Counted from the first letter of the stretch, positions 38,677 to 48,830 are shown. The stretch is DNA of 64,000 bases from Breviolum minutum Mf 1.05b.01 (GCA_000507305.1 DF239284.1:71815-135814), one strand, 5' to 3'. A program made the numbers and translations. The notes: generated by a model from the sequence alone, not told the origin.

Positions 38677-39077
38677 AAATCCTGATTGGTTAATTAATAG
38701 GGATTCTTATAATGGCTTCTTACACCCACAATATAACTGGGTAGGATTTTCTGCAGCAAATAACCAGGATGAACTGGTCACTGCTCACTTCTCGTTGTGT
38801 TTCTTGATCCTTTCCCTCAAGCTTTTGAAGGGAGGAAATTCACCGGTGGTTGGTCCGGACTTCCCCAGTAGCTGCATGTGTTGCTGGAAAGAAAATTGTC
38901 GCACGGCCCATCAGTTTCCTGAAAATTCATGGAAGCTAACTGGAAAAACAGCCAGTTGACGAATCGGAAATCCATCATCTTGGAAAGTCCGAAAAAATAA
39001 ATAAAACATCTTGTCTTCAGTCATTCTGAACCAAAAAGAAACACGGTACTTCTTTGGGGGGATTATATGATGAACCA

Positions 39078-39200
39078 CTTGGATTTGCTTAAGATGCCTG
39101 GAAAAAAAGTGATCAACGTCTTCTCCCAAATGGTTTTTTAAACAATGGTGATGAATCCCATGGGATCGAATCCGTAAAAATTCACCAACTAAACAAATGG
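39078..39200 (+). repeat. Family L element, reference copy without inverted repeats
   Basis: CTTGGATTTGCTTAAGATGC, TCTTCTCCCAAATGGT, AATGGTGATGAATCCCATGG, then AAAATTCACCAACTAAACAA. At least nine relatives in the window share this order. The ends are not inverted repeats, so it is not a MITE of the kind seen elsewhere. A SINE-like origin is possible. Confidence 0.7.
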
Positions 39201-39569
39201 AAAGACCACGACGGGGATTTAACCGACTCAACCATCAAGCCCTGCGCCATCTGGGTATCCCAAACACCCCCAAGATGTTGATCAAAGTAGTAGGGTTTCT
39301 CCTGGTCACAGCCCAAACCGGCAGGGGGATATGCCTGCATGTTTTCTAGCCAAATTATAATATTTCACCAACCTAGGTTTCCCTGAAATAAGGGGATTTC
39401 CCTTACAATTCACCACCATTTGGGGTGAGGTTGAAGTCTTGAGTTTCCATGCGTTTTTCCATGCCTTTTTTGGGGGAAAATACACCCTGAAGGCCTGCTG
39501 AAAACTTGCTTTCAAAGAGCCTTACAAAAAAAAAACGTATACGGGTTAGGTTTCCTTCCGTGCACTGTA

Positions 39570-39872
39570 GTGTTTTTTTTTCCCGGGTTCTTTTTAGACG
39601 CATCCAAAAAAAACTCACCTTCCAGCAGCAAATTTGCATGGTTTCACTCGCTAAACCCACCTGAGAGGTTGAAACAAAGCTTGAAAAAACGCCGGCCTCG
39701 AACGTTCCCTGTTTGGATTGGGGTGTTTTTTTTCTGTATCTTTGAAAAACCAGGGTTATTGAAACTAAGGAGTCATCTTAAAACCACCCTGGGAAACATG
39801 GTACCAAAATTGAAACAGATTTCCAATCAATTGCTACACTCATCCGGGGAAAAGAACACAGTGACTTGTTGA
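39570..39872 (+). CDS. Candidate coding segment, basic
   Basis: A 100-codon frame. A TTTTTAG acceptor at 39597 would start it at DASKKNSPSSSKFAWFHSLN, then PPERLKQSLKKRRPRTFPV. A second good stretch follows: EKPGLLKLRSHLKTTLGNMV and PKLKQISNQLLHSSGEKN. The middle (GVFFFCIF) is poly-T derived, so two exons with a short intron are as likely as one. TGA at 39870-39872. Confidence 0.38.
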   Translation: MFFFPGFFLDASKKNSPSSSKFAWFHSLNPPERLKQSLKKRRPRTFPVWIGVFFFCIFEKPGLLKLRSHLKTTLGNMVPKLKQISNQLLHSSGEKNTVTC

Positions 39873-39879
39873 CTTGTTG

Positions 39880-39980
39880 GGCCTGGGGCTATATTCCTAC
39901 CTTTCCCAAAACCCGCTCTCTTGGGGGGATTGTCTTTGGTCGGCGGTTTGGTCAACGAGAATCACCCCCATTGTTGAGAG
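39880..39980 (+). CDS. Candidate exon with GTAAGT donor
   Basis: The plus frame reads AWGYIPTFPKTRSLGGIVFG then RRFGQRESPPLLR and meets GTAAGT at 39981. Two other frames are also open over part of it. It could belong with the segment just upstream. Confidence 0.32.
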
Positions 39981-40109
39981 GTAAGTCTGTGGATAACCAA
40001 GACCCCTACTATGTGGGGTTACCTCCCCCTCCTTTTTTCCAACAGACGCCTTATACATATATGTATATATATATATATATACATATTATATTACCTATAG
40101 GCATAGCCT

Positions 40110-40290
40110 ATATGACATGACAAGCCCCATTTGGTACATGAAAACCGTTAAACGGAATGCCTTCCAAACAGGAGATCTTCAGCCCCCCCGCCGAAACCAA
40201 ATGACCTCCCAACCCCCCCGACGGCACCCGAAGGTTAACGATGCGATCGCCATCGAAGTCAAGACCATCAAAGGTAAAGATGGGACGCAC
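40110..40290 (-). CDS. Candidate exon, minus strand
   Basis: A TTGATGCCAG acceptor on the minus strand, then VRPIFTFDGLDFDGDRIVNL, RVPSGGLGGHLVSAGGLKIS and CLEGIPFNGFHVPNGACHV. The Asp-rich start and Gly-rich middle are well ordered. The plus strand also reads as plausible protein (RNQMTSQPPRRHPKVNDAIA). The acceptor supports minus. Confidence 0.38.
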
Positions 40291-40310
40291 CTGGCATCAA
40301 GGCACGCCCT

Positions 40311-40500
40311 ACTTGGATGTCCTGTTGGAAGGAAGTTAGGATCAATGGTTAGGATCAATGGGTCATAACCCCCCATATATCCAGCTAGCAAATGGTTAGG
40401 ATCAATAGGTTATTTTTTCTAACTTGTAAATGGGATATATTGGGGTTATAACCCATTTATCCTAACCATTGATCCTAACTTTTAACGGGACATCCAAGTA
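40311..40500. repeat. MITE family E, long variant
   Basis: TACTTGGATGTCCTGTTGGA left; TAACGGGACATCCAAGTA right. Two nested GGTTAGGATCAAT / ATTGATCCTAACC arms. Confidence 0.85.
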
Positions 40501-40624
40501 GATACGGCACCTGAAGGGACCCTCCATCATCTTGCAAAAACAGCTTCAAAAACAACCCATTTCCCGGATACTTTTTTCCACCTGGGATGAATAATGATCA
40601 ATAGATCCCATTCTTGCCAGCAAG

Positions 40625-40724
40625 TGAGCCACGAAAAAAACCCTCAGATACTTTCCATGAAATACTGGTTGTTTAATAGGGATCCTATATACCCTAAACA
40701 ACTCGATGTTTTTTTCATTGCTCA
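40625..40724. repeat. MITE family B, internally deleted
   Basis: TGAGCCACGAAAAAAACCCT left, TTTTTTTCATTGCTCA right. The central ATCCCCATATAACTG block is missing. Confidence 0.75.
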
Positions 40725-41114
40725 AATGGGTAAAATCATCCGCTGAAAAACAAAAACAACACGTTTGCCCCGTCATTTCTCCGACGCCTCAAGGGACGCG
40801 GGACTCTCCGGCTCCACGGTGCCAACCTTCGCACCTCGAGAGAAGTCGGAGGGGAACTCAGTGCGACTCCAGGTGGCGAGCAAGGAATTTCGTAAAGATT
40901 TACACCACCATGAATGAAGATGGGATATTTAATGGACTGCCTGGAATTAACTAACATGAGAATTGGCTGGAAATATCCACCATGCATGAGTCGATGTATT
41001 TCCTATTGAAAGTGGGGATTGTCCAACCTGTCACGTTCCTTTTTTGGGGGGGTAAGTTGGAAAATAAAGCACTATCAATATTCCTGCAATATACCACCTG
41101 GAAAGGATTTGTGT

Positions 41115-41213
41115 AGCGATCGCCACTCCCATGGACGTGACCATGGTTTATCAGCCAAGCCCTTACAAACTTAGCCCCCTACTTTCCCCTACATTTGGGA
41201 GTGGCGATCGCTA
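41115..41213. repeat. Inverted repeat with GCGATCGC arms
   Basis: TAGCGATCGCCACTCCCA (41115) and TGGGAGTGGCGATCGCTA (41196) are perfect 18-bp inverted arms 63 bases apart. Each contains the palindrome GCGATCGC. Confidence 0.92.
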
Positions 41214-41230
41214 TCGATCCTTTCACCGCA

Positions 41231-41338
41231 GTATACCCCCTGGAAGTTTAACATAGCCCCTGAAAAATGATGGTTGGAAGACTATTTTCCTATTGGGAAG
41301 GTAACTTTTCAGGTTCCATGTTAAATTTCAGGGGTGTA
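41231..41338. repeat. MITE family G
   Basis: GTATACCCCCTGGAAGTTTA left; CCATGTTAAATTTCAGGGGT right. Confidence 0.82.
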
Positions 41339-41759
41339 AGGTTTGGTAAATTTGTTGGGGTGAAAAAAATCCGAGGTGAAGAACCTCAAAATCCCGAGTG
41401 TTTTTTAGAAATCGGTGGTTTTTTTCCAGATGAGGATCAAAAGGCTTTTTTATAGCACCGCTTTGTTTTTTTTGTATTACTTTTTGAAGATGAGGAGTGT
41501 ATTTAATAAGAAACCGACAGTATGGGTAAAAAATATAGTACTTTTTTTGGAAGCTGTTTGTGTGAAAACTCAAAAAAAGATGCATCCTTCAAATGTTGGA
41601 ACAACCCCAAAGTGATTGGAATTTCAGGCGCTCCGCTGAAGGGAATACGTTTTCGGGCCACTAGGGTCGCTAGGGTGCAAATTCAACAGACTCATGGATT
41701 CTCACACGTATCCGAATCCAAATGTGAAAGACAAATATGTTTTCATACATGTGGTCAAT

Positions 41760-41802
<43 letters not shown>

Positions 41803-41910
41803 CATTATTATTATTATTATCATTATTATTATTATTGTTATTACTATCATTATTATTATGATTGATGATTGATGATTGATGATTCATGATTCATGATTCA
41901 TGATTGATGA
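41760..41910. repeat. Compound trinucleotide/TGATGAT microsatellite
   Basis: (GAT)n passes into (ATT)n and then into ATTGATG/ATTCATG heptamers. Confidence 0.96.
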
Positions 41911-41984
41911 TGTTCAAACCTGATGTAGTTGCTCATTTTGAAAGGGTCCCACAATCAGAGACCACCAGATTCACAGTAGTCTTA

Positions 41985-42222
41985 TAAAGTGAATGCTCCA
42001 TCTGTACATGGTCCAACCTCTGATCTTTCTCTGTCCATCTTGGTGGCACCTAGCTTGTCATAAGTCCCCACTTCATCTGGCAGCGTAGCTATCATTCCTA
42101 ACTTCCTAACCAAACCAGGGTGAAAGTGAATGGTGCGATTCCCGACTTTGGGTGTTTGTTAAGGAGGTCTATTGGCAAAAACACGTGTCTACCCCGTACA
42201 CCACGCAGTGGCAGGCTAGTCG
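41985..42222 (-). pseudogene. Frameshifted coding remnant, minus strand
   Basis: Two overlapping minus frames, neither recognised. The first reads SLPLRGVRGRHVFLPIDLLN then KHPKSGIAPFTFTLVW. The second takes over with VRKLGMIATLPDEVGTYDKL and GATKMDRERSEVGPCTDGAF, ending TL and TAA. A single shift near 42110 would join them. No splice signals interrupt it, so it may be another retroposed copy. Confidence 0.4.
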
Positions 42223-42258
42223 TTCATCTACATTCAAAATTGGTACTACGTACTACCA

Positions 42259-42379
42259 TACTGTTGATGGTTCAGAAATCCGAAACGACCACCTGGGATA
42301 TATATAAAACCTTGTAAAAAATGAGATAGACTAATTACATATCAACTGGTTAGCCGGATTTCTGAACCATCAACAGTAT
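42259..42379. repeat. MITE family D, reference copy
   Basis: ATACTGTTGATGGTTCAGAA left, TTCTGAACCATCAACAGTAT right: a near-perfect 24-bp inverted repeat. ACCACCTGGGATATATATAA interior. Confidence 0.92.
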
Positions 42380-42565
42380 TTATTACGAAGTCACAACTGC
42401 CCATCACTTTTGGCGCTGCATAATTCTTCTGTCCCCTCGTCCGCTCGCTTGGCAGATGTACGGCACCAGAATCCTTCCGACACGTCTGGAGGATACCAAC
42501 AACCACTCTTTAAAGATGAAGACTACAACAAAAATATGTGCATATGTATATATATATATGCAAAT

Positions 42566-42668
42566 GGGTGTTTCCAAAAATAGGGCTATCCCCAAAATGG
42601 ATGGTTTATAATGAAAAACCTTATTTAAAATGGATGATTTGGGGGTACCCCTATTTTTCGGAAACACC
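42566..42668. repeat. MITE family A
   Basis: GGGTGTTTCCAAAAATAGGG left; CCTATTTTTCGGAAACACC right. Confidence 0.88.
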
Positions 42669-42833
42669 GATATGCAAAGTTTGCCTGACTGTCATTTCAG
42701 AAACACCATGTAGATGTTTGCATGAGTCTGTCTGTCACGGTGTATATATAAATGACCTGGCCGTGGCCAAGCACAACGGATGCTCGCGCTCACTTCTTTC
42801 GCTTTTTGCTTTTCTCCTGGTCATGAAGATTCA

Positions 42834-42929
42834 CTAGCAACCCATTTGAAGAATATTAAAATATTAGTCAAAATGGGAATCTTCCCCAAGCAGGAGTGAA
42901 AATAAATAATATTTGAAACCACCACCTAG
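42834..42929. repeat. MITE family C, left end degraded
   Basis: CTAGCAACCCATTTGAAGAA left; GAAACCACCACCTAG right. Confidence 0.7.
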
Positions 42930-43202
42930 TTCATGAGGAATCAATCAACCCCGTGTAACGTACCCCCCTTCACATCTCTGCGCCATACACGATCTATGCG
43001 CCAAGAGATACTAACACACCAATATCCCTCCCTCAATCAGGCTTTATGATATAAGACTTTTGAGATCTTCATGAATCACACCCCTCAAACTTTGAGACAC
43101 CCTTCCTCCCATACCCATAGAAGTCAAAAATGGGTGTATCTCCAATAGTACTTACAGCTCTTATCTTTCAAATACAACAATTTTCCACGGAACCAGGTAA
43201 CC

Positions 43203-43400
43203 ATGATTATGAGAGGAAGAGTACTATTCACAGATTCACAGGACATCTCCCTGAAAACACTGCCGATTTTCTGGGAGGGGTTGCATGTGAAAAAAAAATG
43301 TCTACGACATGATGATTTTGGGAAGTTTTTGGATTACGCTCCAAAGTTGGATGAATGGAGCCCACAAAATGATGTCCTGAAGACCTATCTTTATGGCTAG
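43203..43400 (+). CDS. Candidate terminal coding segment, 65 residues
   Basis: The second half is convincing: HDDFGKFLDYAPKLDEWSPQ then NDVLKTYLYG and TAG at 43398-43400. The first half (TDSQDISLKTLPIFWEGLHV) may be intron or exon. A family I element begins almost at the stop codon. Unknown product. Confidence 0.42.
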   Translation: MIMRGRVLFTDSQDISLKTLPIFWEGLHVKKKCLRHDDFGKFLDYAPKLDEWSPQNDVLKTYLYG

Positions 43401-43513
43401 TCAACGTACCCCCCCTCAGAGAATAAGGCCTTTATAAGGGCTTATTAACCACTGGTTTCCCTTAGTAACGCCTTATAAAACCCTTATTTCTGAGGCGGGT
43501 TGATTGACCAGCC
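43396..43513. repeat. MITE family I
   Basis: GGCTAGTCAACGTACCCCCC left; GGCGGGTTGATTGACCAGCC right; AATAAGGCCTTTATAAGG inner arm. Confidence 0.78.
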
Positions 43514-43828
43514 ATATTATCTCGGCTTCCATAAAATATACAAGACAATTTTCCAGAAATATCTTGGAAGACGAGGATGTTTCTTCACATGTCCAGGAAA
43601 TTCAACTGTTCCAACAATGAATGACTCCGTTTGTCTGTGCATTGTTCAAAAAGTGTTCCACTGAAAAATATGTGCCATGGTCTAAACTTCCCATATTATT
43701 GGGATGGTCATTCCACTTTTAATAGGAAGTCCTTACAAATGGGTATATAAGCCCCTACTATTGGGTTGATGACTATTCCCTATCATATGGAAATAATCGG
43801 GGATTTAGATCCGATCGCACATGTAAAT

Positions 43829-43930
43829 GGGTTGGTGGTTGAACCAACCCATCTGAAAAATATTCGTCAAAATGGGCATCTTCCCTAGATAGGTCTGAAA
43901 ATAGAAAATGTTTGAAGTCTCACCACCTAG
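43829..43930. repeat. MITE family C
   Basis: GGGTTGGTGGTTGAACCAAC left; AGTCTCACCACCTAG right. Confidence 0.78.
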
Positions 43931-43931
43931 A

Positions 43932-44039
43932 TACTCCCCCGAAATTTAACATGGAACCTGAAAATGATGGTTTCCAAAAGGAATCTCCTTTTCCAGGGAC
44001 TTCGAATTTCAGGTTCCATGTTAAATTTCAGGGGTGTAA
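43932..44039. repeat. MITE family G
   Basis: TACTCCCCCGAAATTTAACA left; TGTTAAATTTCAGGGGTGTA right. It abuts the preceding family C copy. Confidence 0.88.
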
Positions 44040-44298
44040 GCATTTCATCATCAGCTTTCAGATACAGTTCAATTGACATCTTCCCTTAAAACAAGCCCAA
44101 GAATCTCTGGAAGAGTTCTCGCTAAGCCCAAGGGATTTGTTTAGACCCAAAATGTTCGACCCCGGAAATCGGGTGAAGGAATTCCCCATTTTTTTTTCCT
44201 GGGGGAAAAAAATTGCGAGCTGTTAAAATGTCCCTTCAACTAAAGGAATCATATGCGTATATATATATATATATACAGTATATATACATGTCTACTAA

Positions 44299-44445
44299 AC
44301 CGCGATGAAAAGAACCTGGTTGTTTTAGGGGGATTTGTTGGGGATGAAATGCTTCCCAGTTCTGTGGGGATTTTGCTAAAATATTATAAGGATCCCTATT
44401 AAACAACCAGTGTAACGGAAAGTAAGAGGGTTTTTTCATGGCTCA
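44299..44445. repeat. MITE family B, reverse orientation
   Basis: CCTGGTTGTTTTAGGGGGAT, GGGGATGAAATGCTTCCCAG, TAAGGATCCCTATTAAACAA, TTTTTTCATGGCTCA. Confidence 0.75.
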
Positions 44446-44539
44446 TGTTGGTGTCACTAGAATTTACCGAGATAAATGAAACTGGAGTTTGAGACAATTC
44501 ATACTGTTAATTGAGAAGGAAAAGGGTTGGTCTTGAAGG

Positions 44540-44650
44540 TACGCTCCCTAAAACTAACATAGCACCTGAAATAGGCATTCCCAAAAGGAATGTACTCTTC
44601 CAACCATCCATTTTCAGGGCCTATGTCCTATGTTAGTTTCAGGAAGGGTA
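44540..44650. repeat. MITE family F
   Basis: TACGCTCCCTAAAACTAACA left; TATGTTAGTTTCAGGAAGGG right. Confidence 0.85.
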
Positions 44651-44729
44651 CATGTTTTTCTATATCAATGAATGTTGCAGGAAGAGTACCTTCTCCAAAC
44701 GATTGATGGTTCAACAAGCCCAACGCAAT

Positions 44730-44874
44730 CATGGCTGGTCAACCTACCCCCATGTAAGGTAACCTAAAGCCTTAATAAGGCCTTATTGAGGGAACAACTA
44801 TGGTTAATAACCCCTTATTAAGGCCTTATTTGTCCTGGGGGTACCTTACATGGGGGCTAGGTTGACTGGCCATG
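44730..44874. repeat. MITE family I, reference copy
   Basis: CATGGCTGGTCAACCTACCC left and GGCTAGGTTGACTGGCCATG right. AATAAGGCCTTATTGAGGG and CCCCTTATTAAGGCCTTATT inside. Confidence 0.88.
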
Positions 44875-44993
44875 AAATGATGGGTTTCCATTCGCTACTA
44901 CGACGCCTACCTGGGTCCTGCCATTTTTTTCTGAAGCATCAACAGTATGGGATATCGGATGGAAAGGTCCCAAACGCGCATCTTTGGGGGCGT

Positions 44994-45120
44994 TGATGGC
45001 AACCAGAAATCCGGCGATACAGTAACCACCTGGGATGTATGAAAAAACCGTCATAAGTAATGGGATAAACTACCACCCTCAACTGGTGCAGGGTTTCTTC
45101 CTTATCATTGACATCATCTG
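44994..45120. repeat. MITE family D, diverged
   Basis: GATGGCAACCAGAAATCCGG left; ACCACCTGGGATGTATGAAA; ACCCTCAACTGGTGCAGGGT. Confidence 0.65.
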
Positions 45121-45147
45121 ATCCCAACCCTTCAACTAAGATTAGCT

Positions 45148-45298
45148 TATGGCTGGTCAACTGGGGCCCCGCTAACCTACCCCCCTCAGAAATGAGGGTT
45201 TAATAAGGCCTTATTAAGGGAAACCAATGGTTAAACCTTTTATAAGGCTTTATTTCGGGAGGGGTTACATTGGGCGGGGGTACGTTGTTGACAAGCCA
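45148..45298. repeat. MITE family I
   Basis: TATGGCTGGTCAACTGGGGC left; GTACGTTGTTGACAAGCCA right; AATAAGGCCTTATTAAGGGA inside. Confidence 0.8.
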
Positions 45299-45401
45299 AT
45301 GGTTAATTGGTGCGCCTTCTTTTTCTTCTTCTTCTTTTTGTCCTTCTTGCTTTTCTTCTTGGACTTCTTCCTTGCAAAAAGAAAAACAACAACAATTTCC
45401 C

Positions 45402-45506
45402 CGGGGTCATTATATCACCAACCGAAACAATGCATTGTTATAAGGGAAATCCCTCAAAATTACCACAAATTTGTATTGTTTAAATGGGTCCCATTTAATG
45501 ACCCGT
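45402..45506. repeat. Family N element, reference copy
   Basis: GGGGTCATTATATCACCAAC left and CCCATTTAATGACCCG right. AAACAATGCATTGTTATAAG and GGAAATCCCTCAAAATTACC inside. Confidence 0.75.
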
Positions 45507-45615
45507 GTTTCCCACACCTTGCATTATGAACAGACAGTAAGACATCTCAGGGTTTTTTGCACGTAAATCCAGGTCCCGTTTGAATTATAAATGACCTAAC
45601 GAATTATGACAGAAG

Positions 45616-45760
45616 TGAGCCATGAAAAAAAAACTCCTACTTTTCATGAAATCCTTGATTAATACGGATACTTATAATGGTTTTCCATAGTCCCAACATA
45701 ACTGGGTAGGATTTCATCCCCAACAAATCCCCTAAACAACCAGCTTCTTTTTATTGCTCA
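45616..45760. repeat. MITE family B, reference copy
   Basis: TGAGCCATGAAAAAAAAACT left and TTTTTATTGCTCA right. GATACTTATAATGGTTTTCC, AACTGGGTAGGATTTCATCC and CCCTAAACAACCAG between. Confidence 0.88.
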
Positions 45761-45838
45761 AGTGTTGTTTGATTCTCATCCTGTTGGAGCTGGAGGAAAA
45801 AGGCATCAGCCGCCTTACCAAAATCCTTGAATCTATTA

Positions 45839-45936
45839 CTAGTTGGTGGTTTCAACCCATCTGAAAAATATTAGTCAAATTGGATCATTTCCCCAAGTAA
45901 GGATGAAAATTTAAAAAAATTGAAGCCACCAGCTAG
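45839..45936. repeat. MITE family C, reference copy
   Basis: CTAGTTGGTGGTTTCAACCC left, TTGAAGCCACCAGCTAG right. Confidence 0.88.
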
Positions 45937-46464
45937 ATTAGTTACTGCTCACTTTCATGTGTGATCACCTGCTAACCTGAAAACGTCACTGCTCCTTTTG
46001 GGGCCCTTCTTCCCCGCAATCCGAAAGCATGATTTTTCATTGGGGTTGCAAATATGTCAAGCCTTCACCAACACAAAGTTGATGTTTTCATCATGTTAAG
46101 CTTTTTGGGGTGATCTTTAATCTCTTAAAACCCCCATTTTTGGGGGGGAGCATTTTTGTTCAAACCCTGCCATTGTATTGGGGTGTTCGGTTGTTGTGTT
46201 TTTTTGGGGTTGGTTGGGGTTTTGGGTTGGACAATTCAGGGAGCTTGCAACTTGTTTTTGTTAACCTTCCGGAGAGTTGAAATCCTATGATAGGAAAACG
46301 TGGAAAGGAAGCGAAAGATGGGAAACCGTCACCAATGGAAAATACCAAGAGGAGCAAGAGACGTTTCCACTTTTCAGAGTTGATATTCTATGTAGTCATA
46401 CAAATTGCTTTCTGTTCAGATGTTCTGGGTAAATCATGATAACTTGGGTCGTCCCCCTGCCCAG

Positions 46465-46612
46465 GATTATGATATTTTTAGGATCGGGGATCCCGAACTA
46501 AACCTTTCATTTGCCACCGTTACTGGGAGGGGGGACAACCCACATGATAATCAACCTCCCTTTGCCTGCAAGAAGGTCATTTTAGAGGCAAGGATTCGAA
46601 AAAATCCATCAG
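46465..46612 (+). CDS. Candidate internal exon
   Basis: Acceptor CCCTGCCCAG and donor GTAAAG bound a 148-bp exon: DYDIFRIGDPELNLSFATVT, GRGDNPHDNQPPFACKKVIL, EARIRKNPSG. The composition is well balanced, with a beta-rich start and basic end, and both splice sites are canonical. No other frame is open throughout. I do not recognise the family. It is among the better host exons here. Confidence 0.5.
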
Positions 46613-46825
46613 GTAAAGTTGAATAAATTCATTTCTTCGAGAATTTATTTTAAGTCGAGATCCTCAAGTGCTTCTCTGGCGTCCGTGAAATTGGATGATG
46701 AAACCCAAACAAAATCGGGGTTGAAATGAAAAAAGTTTGAAGTCTCACCCCAAGGGATCTGAGAATTTAGTTGGGGAATTCTGAAAAGCTGGATATTTGC
46801 GAGCTTTGGGGAATCTAAGACAACT

Positions 46826-46945
46826 TGATTTGCTTGGAGGTGCTTGTTCGATGCAAAAAAATAGTCTCCCAAATGGGTGATGGAAAAATGGTGATGGATC
46901 CCATAGTAGAATTCGTTTAACAAAAAGACAAATAAACAAATGCAA
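46826..46945 (+). repeat. Family L element
   Basis: CTTGATTTGCTTGGAGGTGC, TAGTCTCCCAAATGGGTGAT, ATGGTGATGGATCCCATAGT, AGAATTC. A second, 5'-truncated copy follows at 46965-47045. Confidence 0.7.
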
Positions 46946-47048
46946 GGATTTTGAAAAACAGCAACATATTCTCCCAAAATGGTGGTTTTATGGTGATGGA
47001 TCCCATGGTGGAATCCCAAAAAAAATTACCAACTAAACAAATCCAACA

Positions 47049-47144
47049 CTGGTTGGTGGTTTCAACCCATCTGAAAAATATTAGTCAAATTGGATCATTT
47101 CCCCAGGTAGGGGTGCAAATAAAAAATATTCAAACCACCAGCTA
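47049..47144. repeat. MITE family C
   Basis: CTGGTTGGTGGTTTCAACCC left; TTCAAACCACCAGCTAG right. Confidence 0.82.
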
Positions 47145-47565
47145 GAACAGATTTGATAGCTAAGCATCTTCTTTTTCTTTTTCTTCTCACTAGAGCTTGA
47201 CCTGAGCGTCTCCAGTCATGTCTTTTTCACCGCTCGATTTCAAACACGGTCCAAGCCGTGAGGAAGTTTTGCACACCGAAAAATGTCCATAAAAGGTATG
47301 TACCCTGTGGTCAACTGACATGGCAAGCTGAAAAATTTACCTTTTGAAGAAGTATTTCCGATCAAACATGAGGATTTTTCCAGCCATATTAGTTGATGGA
47401 GTTTTTACCTGTAAACCATCGACCTTGATCCAAAAATACCGGTCCCAACAACAAAAATGGCAACTCGACTCGCCGTTGAAAGAAAGTTCCACAGCGAAAG
47501 GTTCCGTGACTTCATGCGTGAGTTTTTCGTCATGTCAGTTTTGAATAAAAAATAATTAACTTTCC

Positions 47566-47655
47566 CATACCATCCATGGGACTGGCATATTTACCTACAT
47601 TTACCATACAAACTAACCAAATGTAGGTAAATATGCCATACATGGATGCTATGGG
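47566..47655. repeat. MITE family K
   Basis: CATGGGACTGGCATATTTAC, CTACATTTACC, then AAATGTAGGTAAATATGCCA and CATGGATGCTATGGG. Confidence 0.82.
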
Positions 47656-47943
47656 TTTGGAAGAACCGCAAAAGTCTGACAAACCAAGCAAAGAGATCTT
47701 TCTATCTTATACTGTATCTTGAGTAAAGATATGTCAACAAGTCAACATGTTGAATCATGATTCTCCAGTCTCCTCCCCCCAACCGTTTCGGCCATTCTTT
47801 CAGCCCAGGGAAGGTAAGGTGCCCAATAAAACCCTGAAATGTTCACGTTAAATGTCTGATTTGCTTCAGAAAACGAAACTTCCATCATCACCCTTCCGTG
47901 AAGCCCCTCACGTGGCCGTAGTTTTTTGGCTTGTGATGAGAAG

Positions 47944-48110
47944 TGACAAGCAATTTTCCTCAAGTACCCCATGTCCAACCAGACGTAGCCGACCTCTTCC
48001 AAATGGTTAACAACCAGTGGAAGAACAGCCCATCCAAAGCTGCTGCCAAGAAACGAGTCATCCTAGCAGGAAAAAACCAGCGGGGGCTGGCGACGTGGGG
48101 AGATTTAAAA
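47944..48110 (+). CDS. Candidate exon
   Basis: The plus frame reads FPQVPHVQPDVADLFQMVNN, QWKNSPSKAAAKKRVILAGK and NQRGLATWG. A possible acceptor, GTTAACAACCAG, would start it at WKNSPSK. Helical, basic composition. On the minus strand the adjoining segment 47760-47935 is also protein-like (RVMMEVSFSEANQTFNVNIS), so strand needs RNA data. Confidence 0.35.
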
Positions 48111-48377
48111 AAAAACATCCCAGGTCTAGTCTCTTTACATCAACTAGTCTCTTTACATCATTCTGGGCAAATTACTATAATTCCTTTAAGGGCTTTTTAA
48201 AAGGAGGATCCCCTTGCTTTTCACTACCTTTTGGGGTGACCATTCCCGGCGGAAACTGAGTTGAGGTGCCCTTCGATGAGTTGCATCTCCCCTAAACCAT
48301 AGTTCCTTCGAAACGTCCTTGACATGTGAAAGACGTACCCGACATGTTTAGCTGACGAAAAGAAGTGTTGGTTTTGG

Positions 48378-48444
48378 CACCACCACCACCACCACCACCA
48401 CCACCACCACCACCACCACCACCACCACCACCACCACCACCACC
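48378..48444. repeat. (CAC)n microsatellite
   Basis: 22 uninterrupted CAC units; accounts for poly-Pro, poly-Gly and poly-Trp frames. Confidence 0.97.
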
Positions 48445-48462
48445 GTCTATTTCTCCAAGTCC

Positions 48463-48590
48463 TATAGTGTTGATGGTTCGGAAATCCCAAACAACCACCT
48501 GGGATGTATCAAAACTCATGGTAAATAGTCGGATAAACTACCAGTTCTTAACTGGTTACATAGCCATTTTTCTGGCGGCCATCAACCGTA
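48463..48590. repeat. MITE family D
   Basis: TATAGTGTTGATGGTTCGGA left; TCTGGCGGCCATCAACCGTA right. Confidence 0.82.
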
Positions 48591-48649
48591 CCACCGCCTC
48601 ATCCGTTCCCAAGGGCACTTGAAGGAGGGATCCTCACAACAAAAATAAA

Positions 48650-48700
48650 TCAAGTCCTGGCCTCATCCGAGTCGTCGCTGTCGCTATCGTCACTCTCATC
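48650..48700 (-). CDS. Terminal exon, acidic Asp/Ser tail
   Basis: A GAAACTTTCAG acceptor on the minus strand, then exactly 17 codons in phase 0: DESDDSDSDDSDEART and TGA. Acidic Asp/Ser tails of this kind are common at C-termini, are potential casein kinase 2 targets, and are very unlikely by chance next to a good acceptor. The parent gene was not identified. Confidence 0.52.
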   Translation of the reverse strand, partial: DESDDSDSDDSDEART

Positions 48701-48730
48701 CTGAAAGTTTCCCCGCAATTTTTGACATAG

Positions 48731-48830
48731 ATATTTCCAAAAATGGTGGTACCCGCAAATCATCCATTTTAATAGGGTTTTCCATTATAAAACATCCATT
48801 TTGGGGTATCCCTATTTTTTGGAAACACCC
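48731..48830. repeat. MITE family A
   Basis: ATATTTCCAAAAATGGTGGT left; CCTATTTTTTGGAAACACCC right. Starts 31 bases upstream (minus sense) of the acidic-tail exon, so it lies in its last intron. Confidence 0.86.

Noticed and set aside
39190-39250. tRNA-like A box (TGGCGCAGGGC) and B box (GGTTAAATCCC) on the minus strand
   Set aside because: The boxes start only about 25 bases apart, too close for a tRNA, and no cloverleaf arms can be paired.
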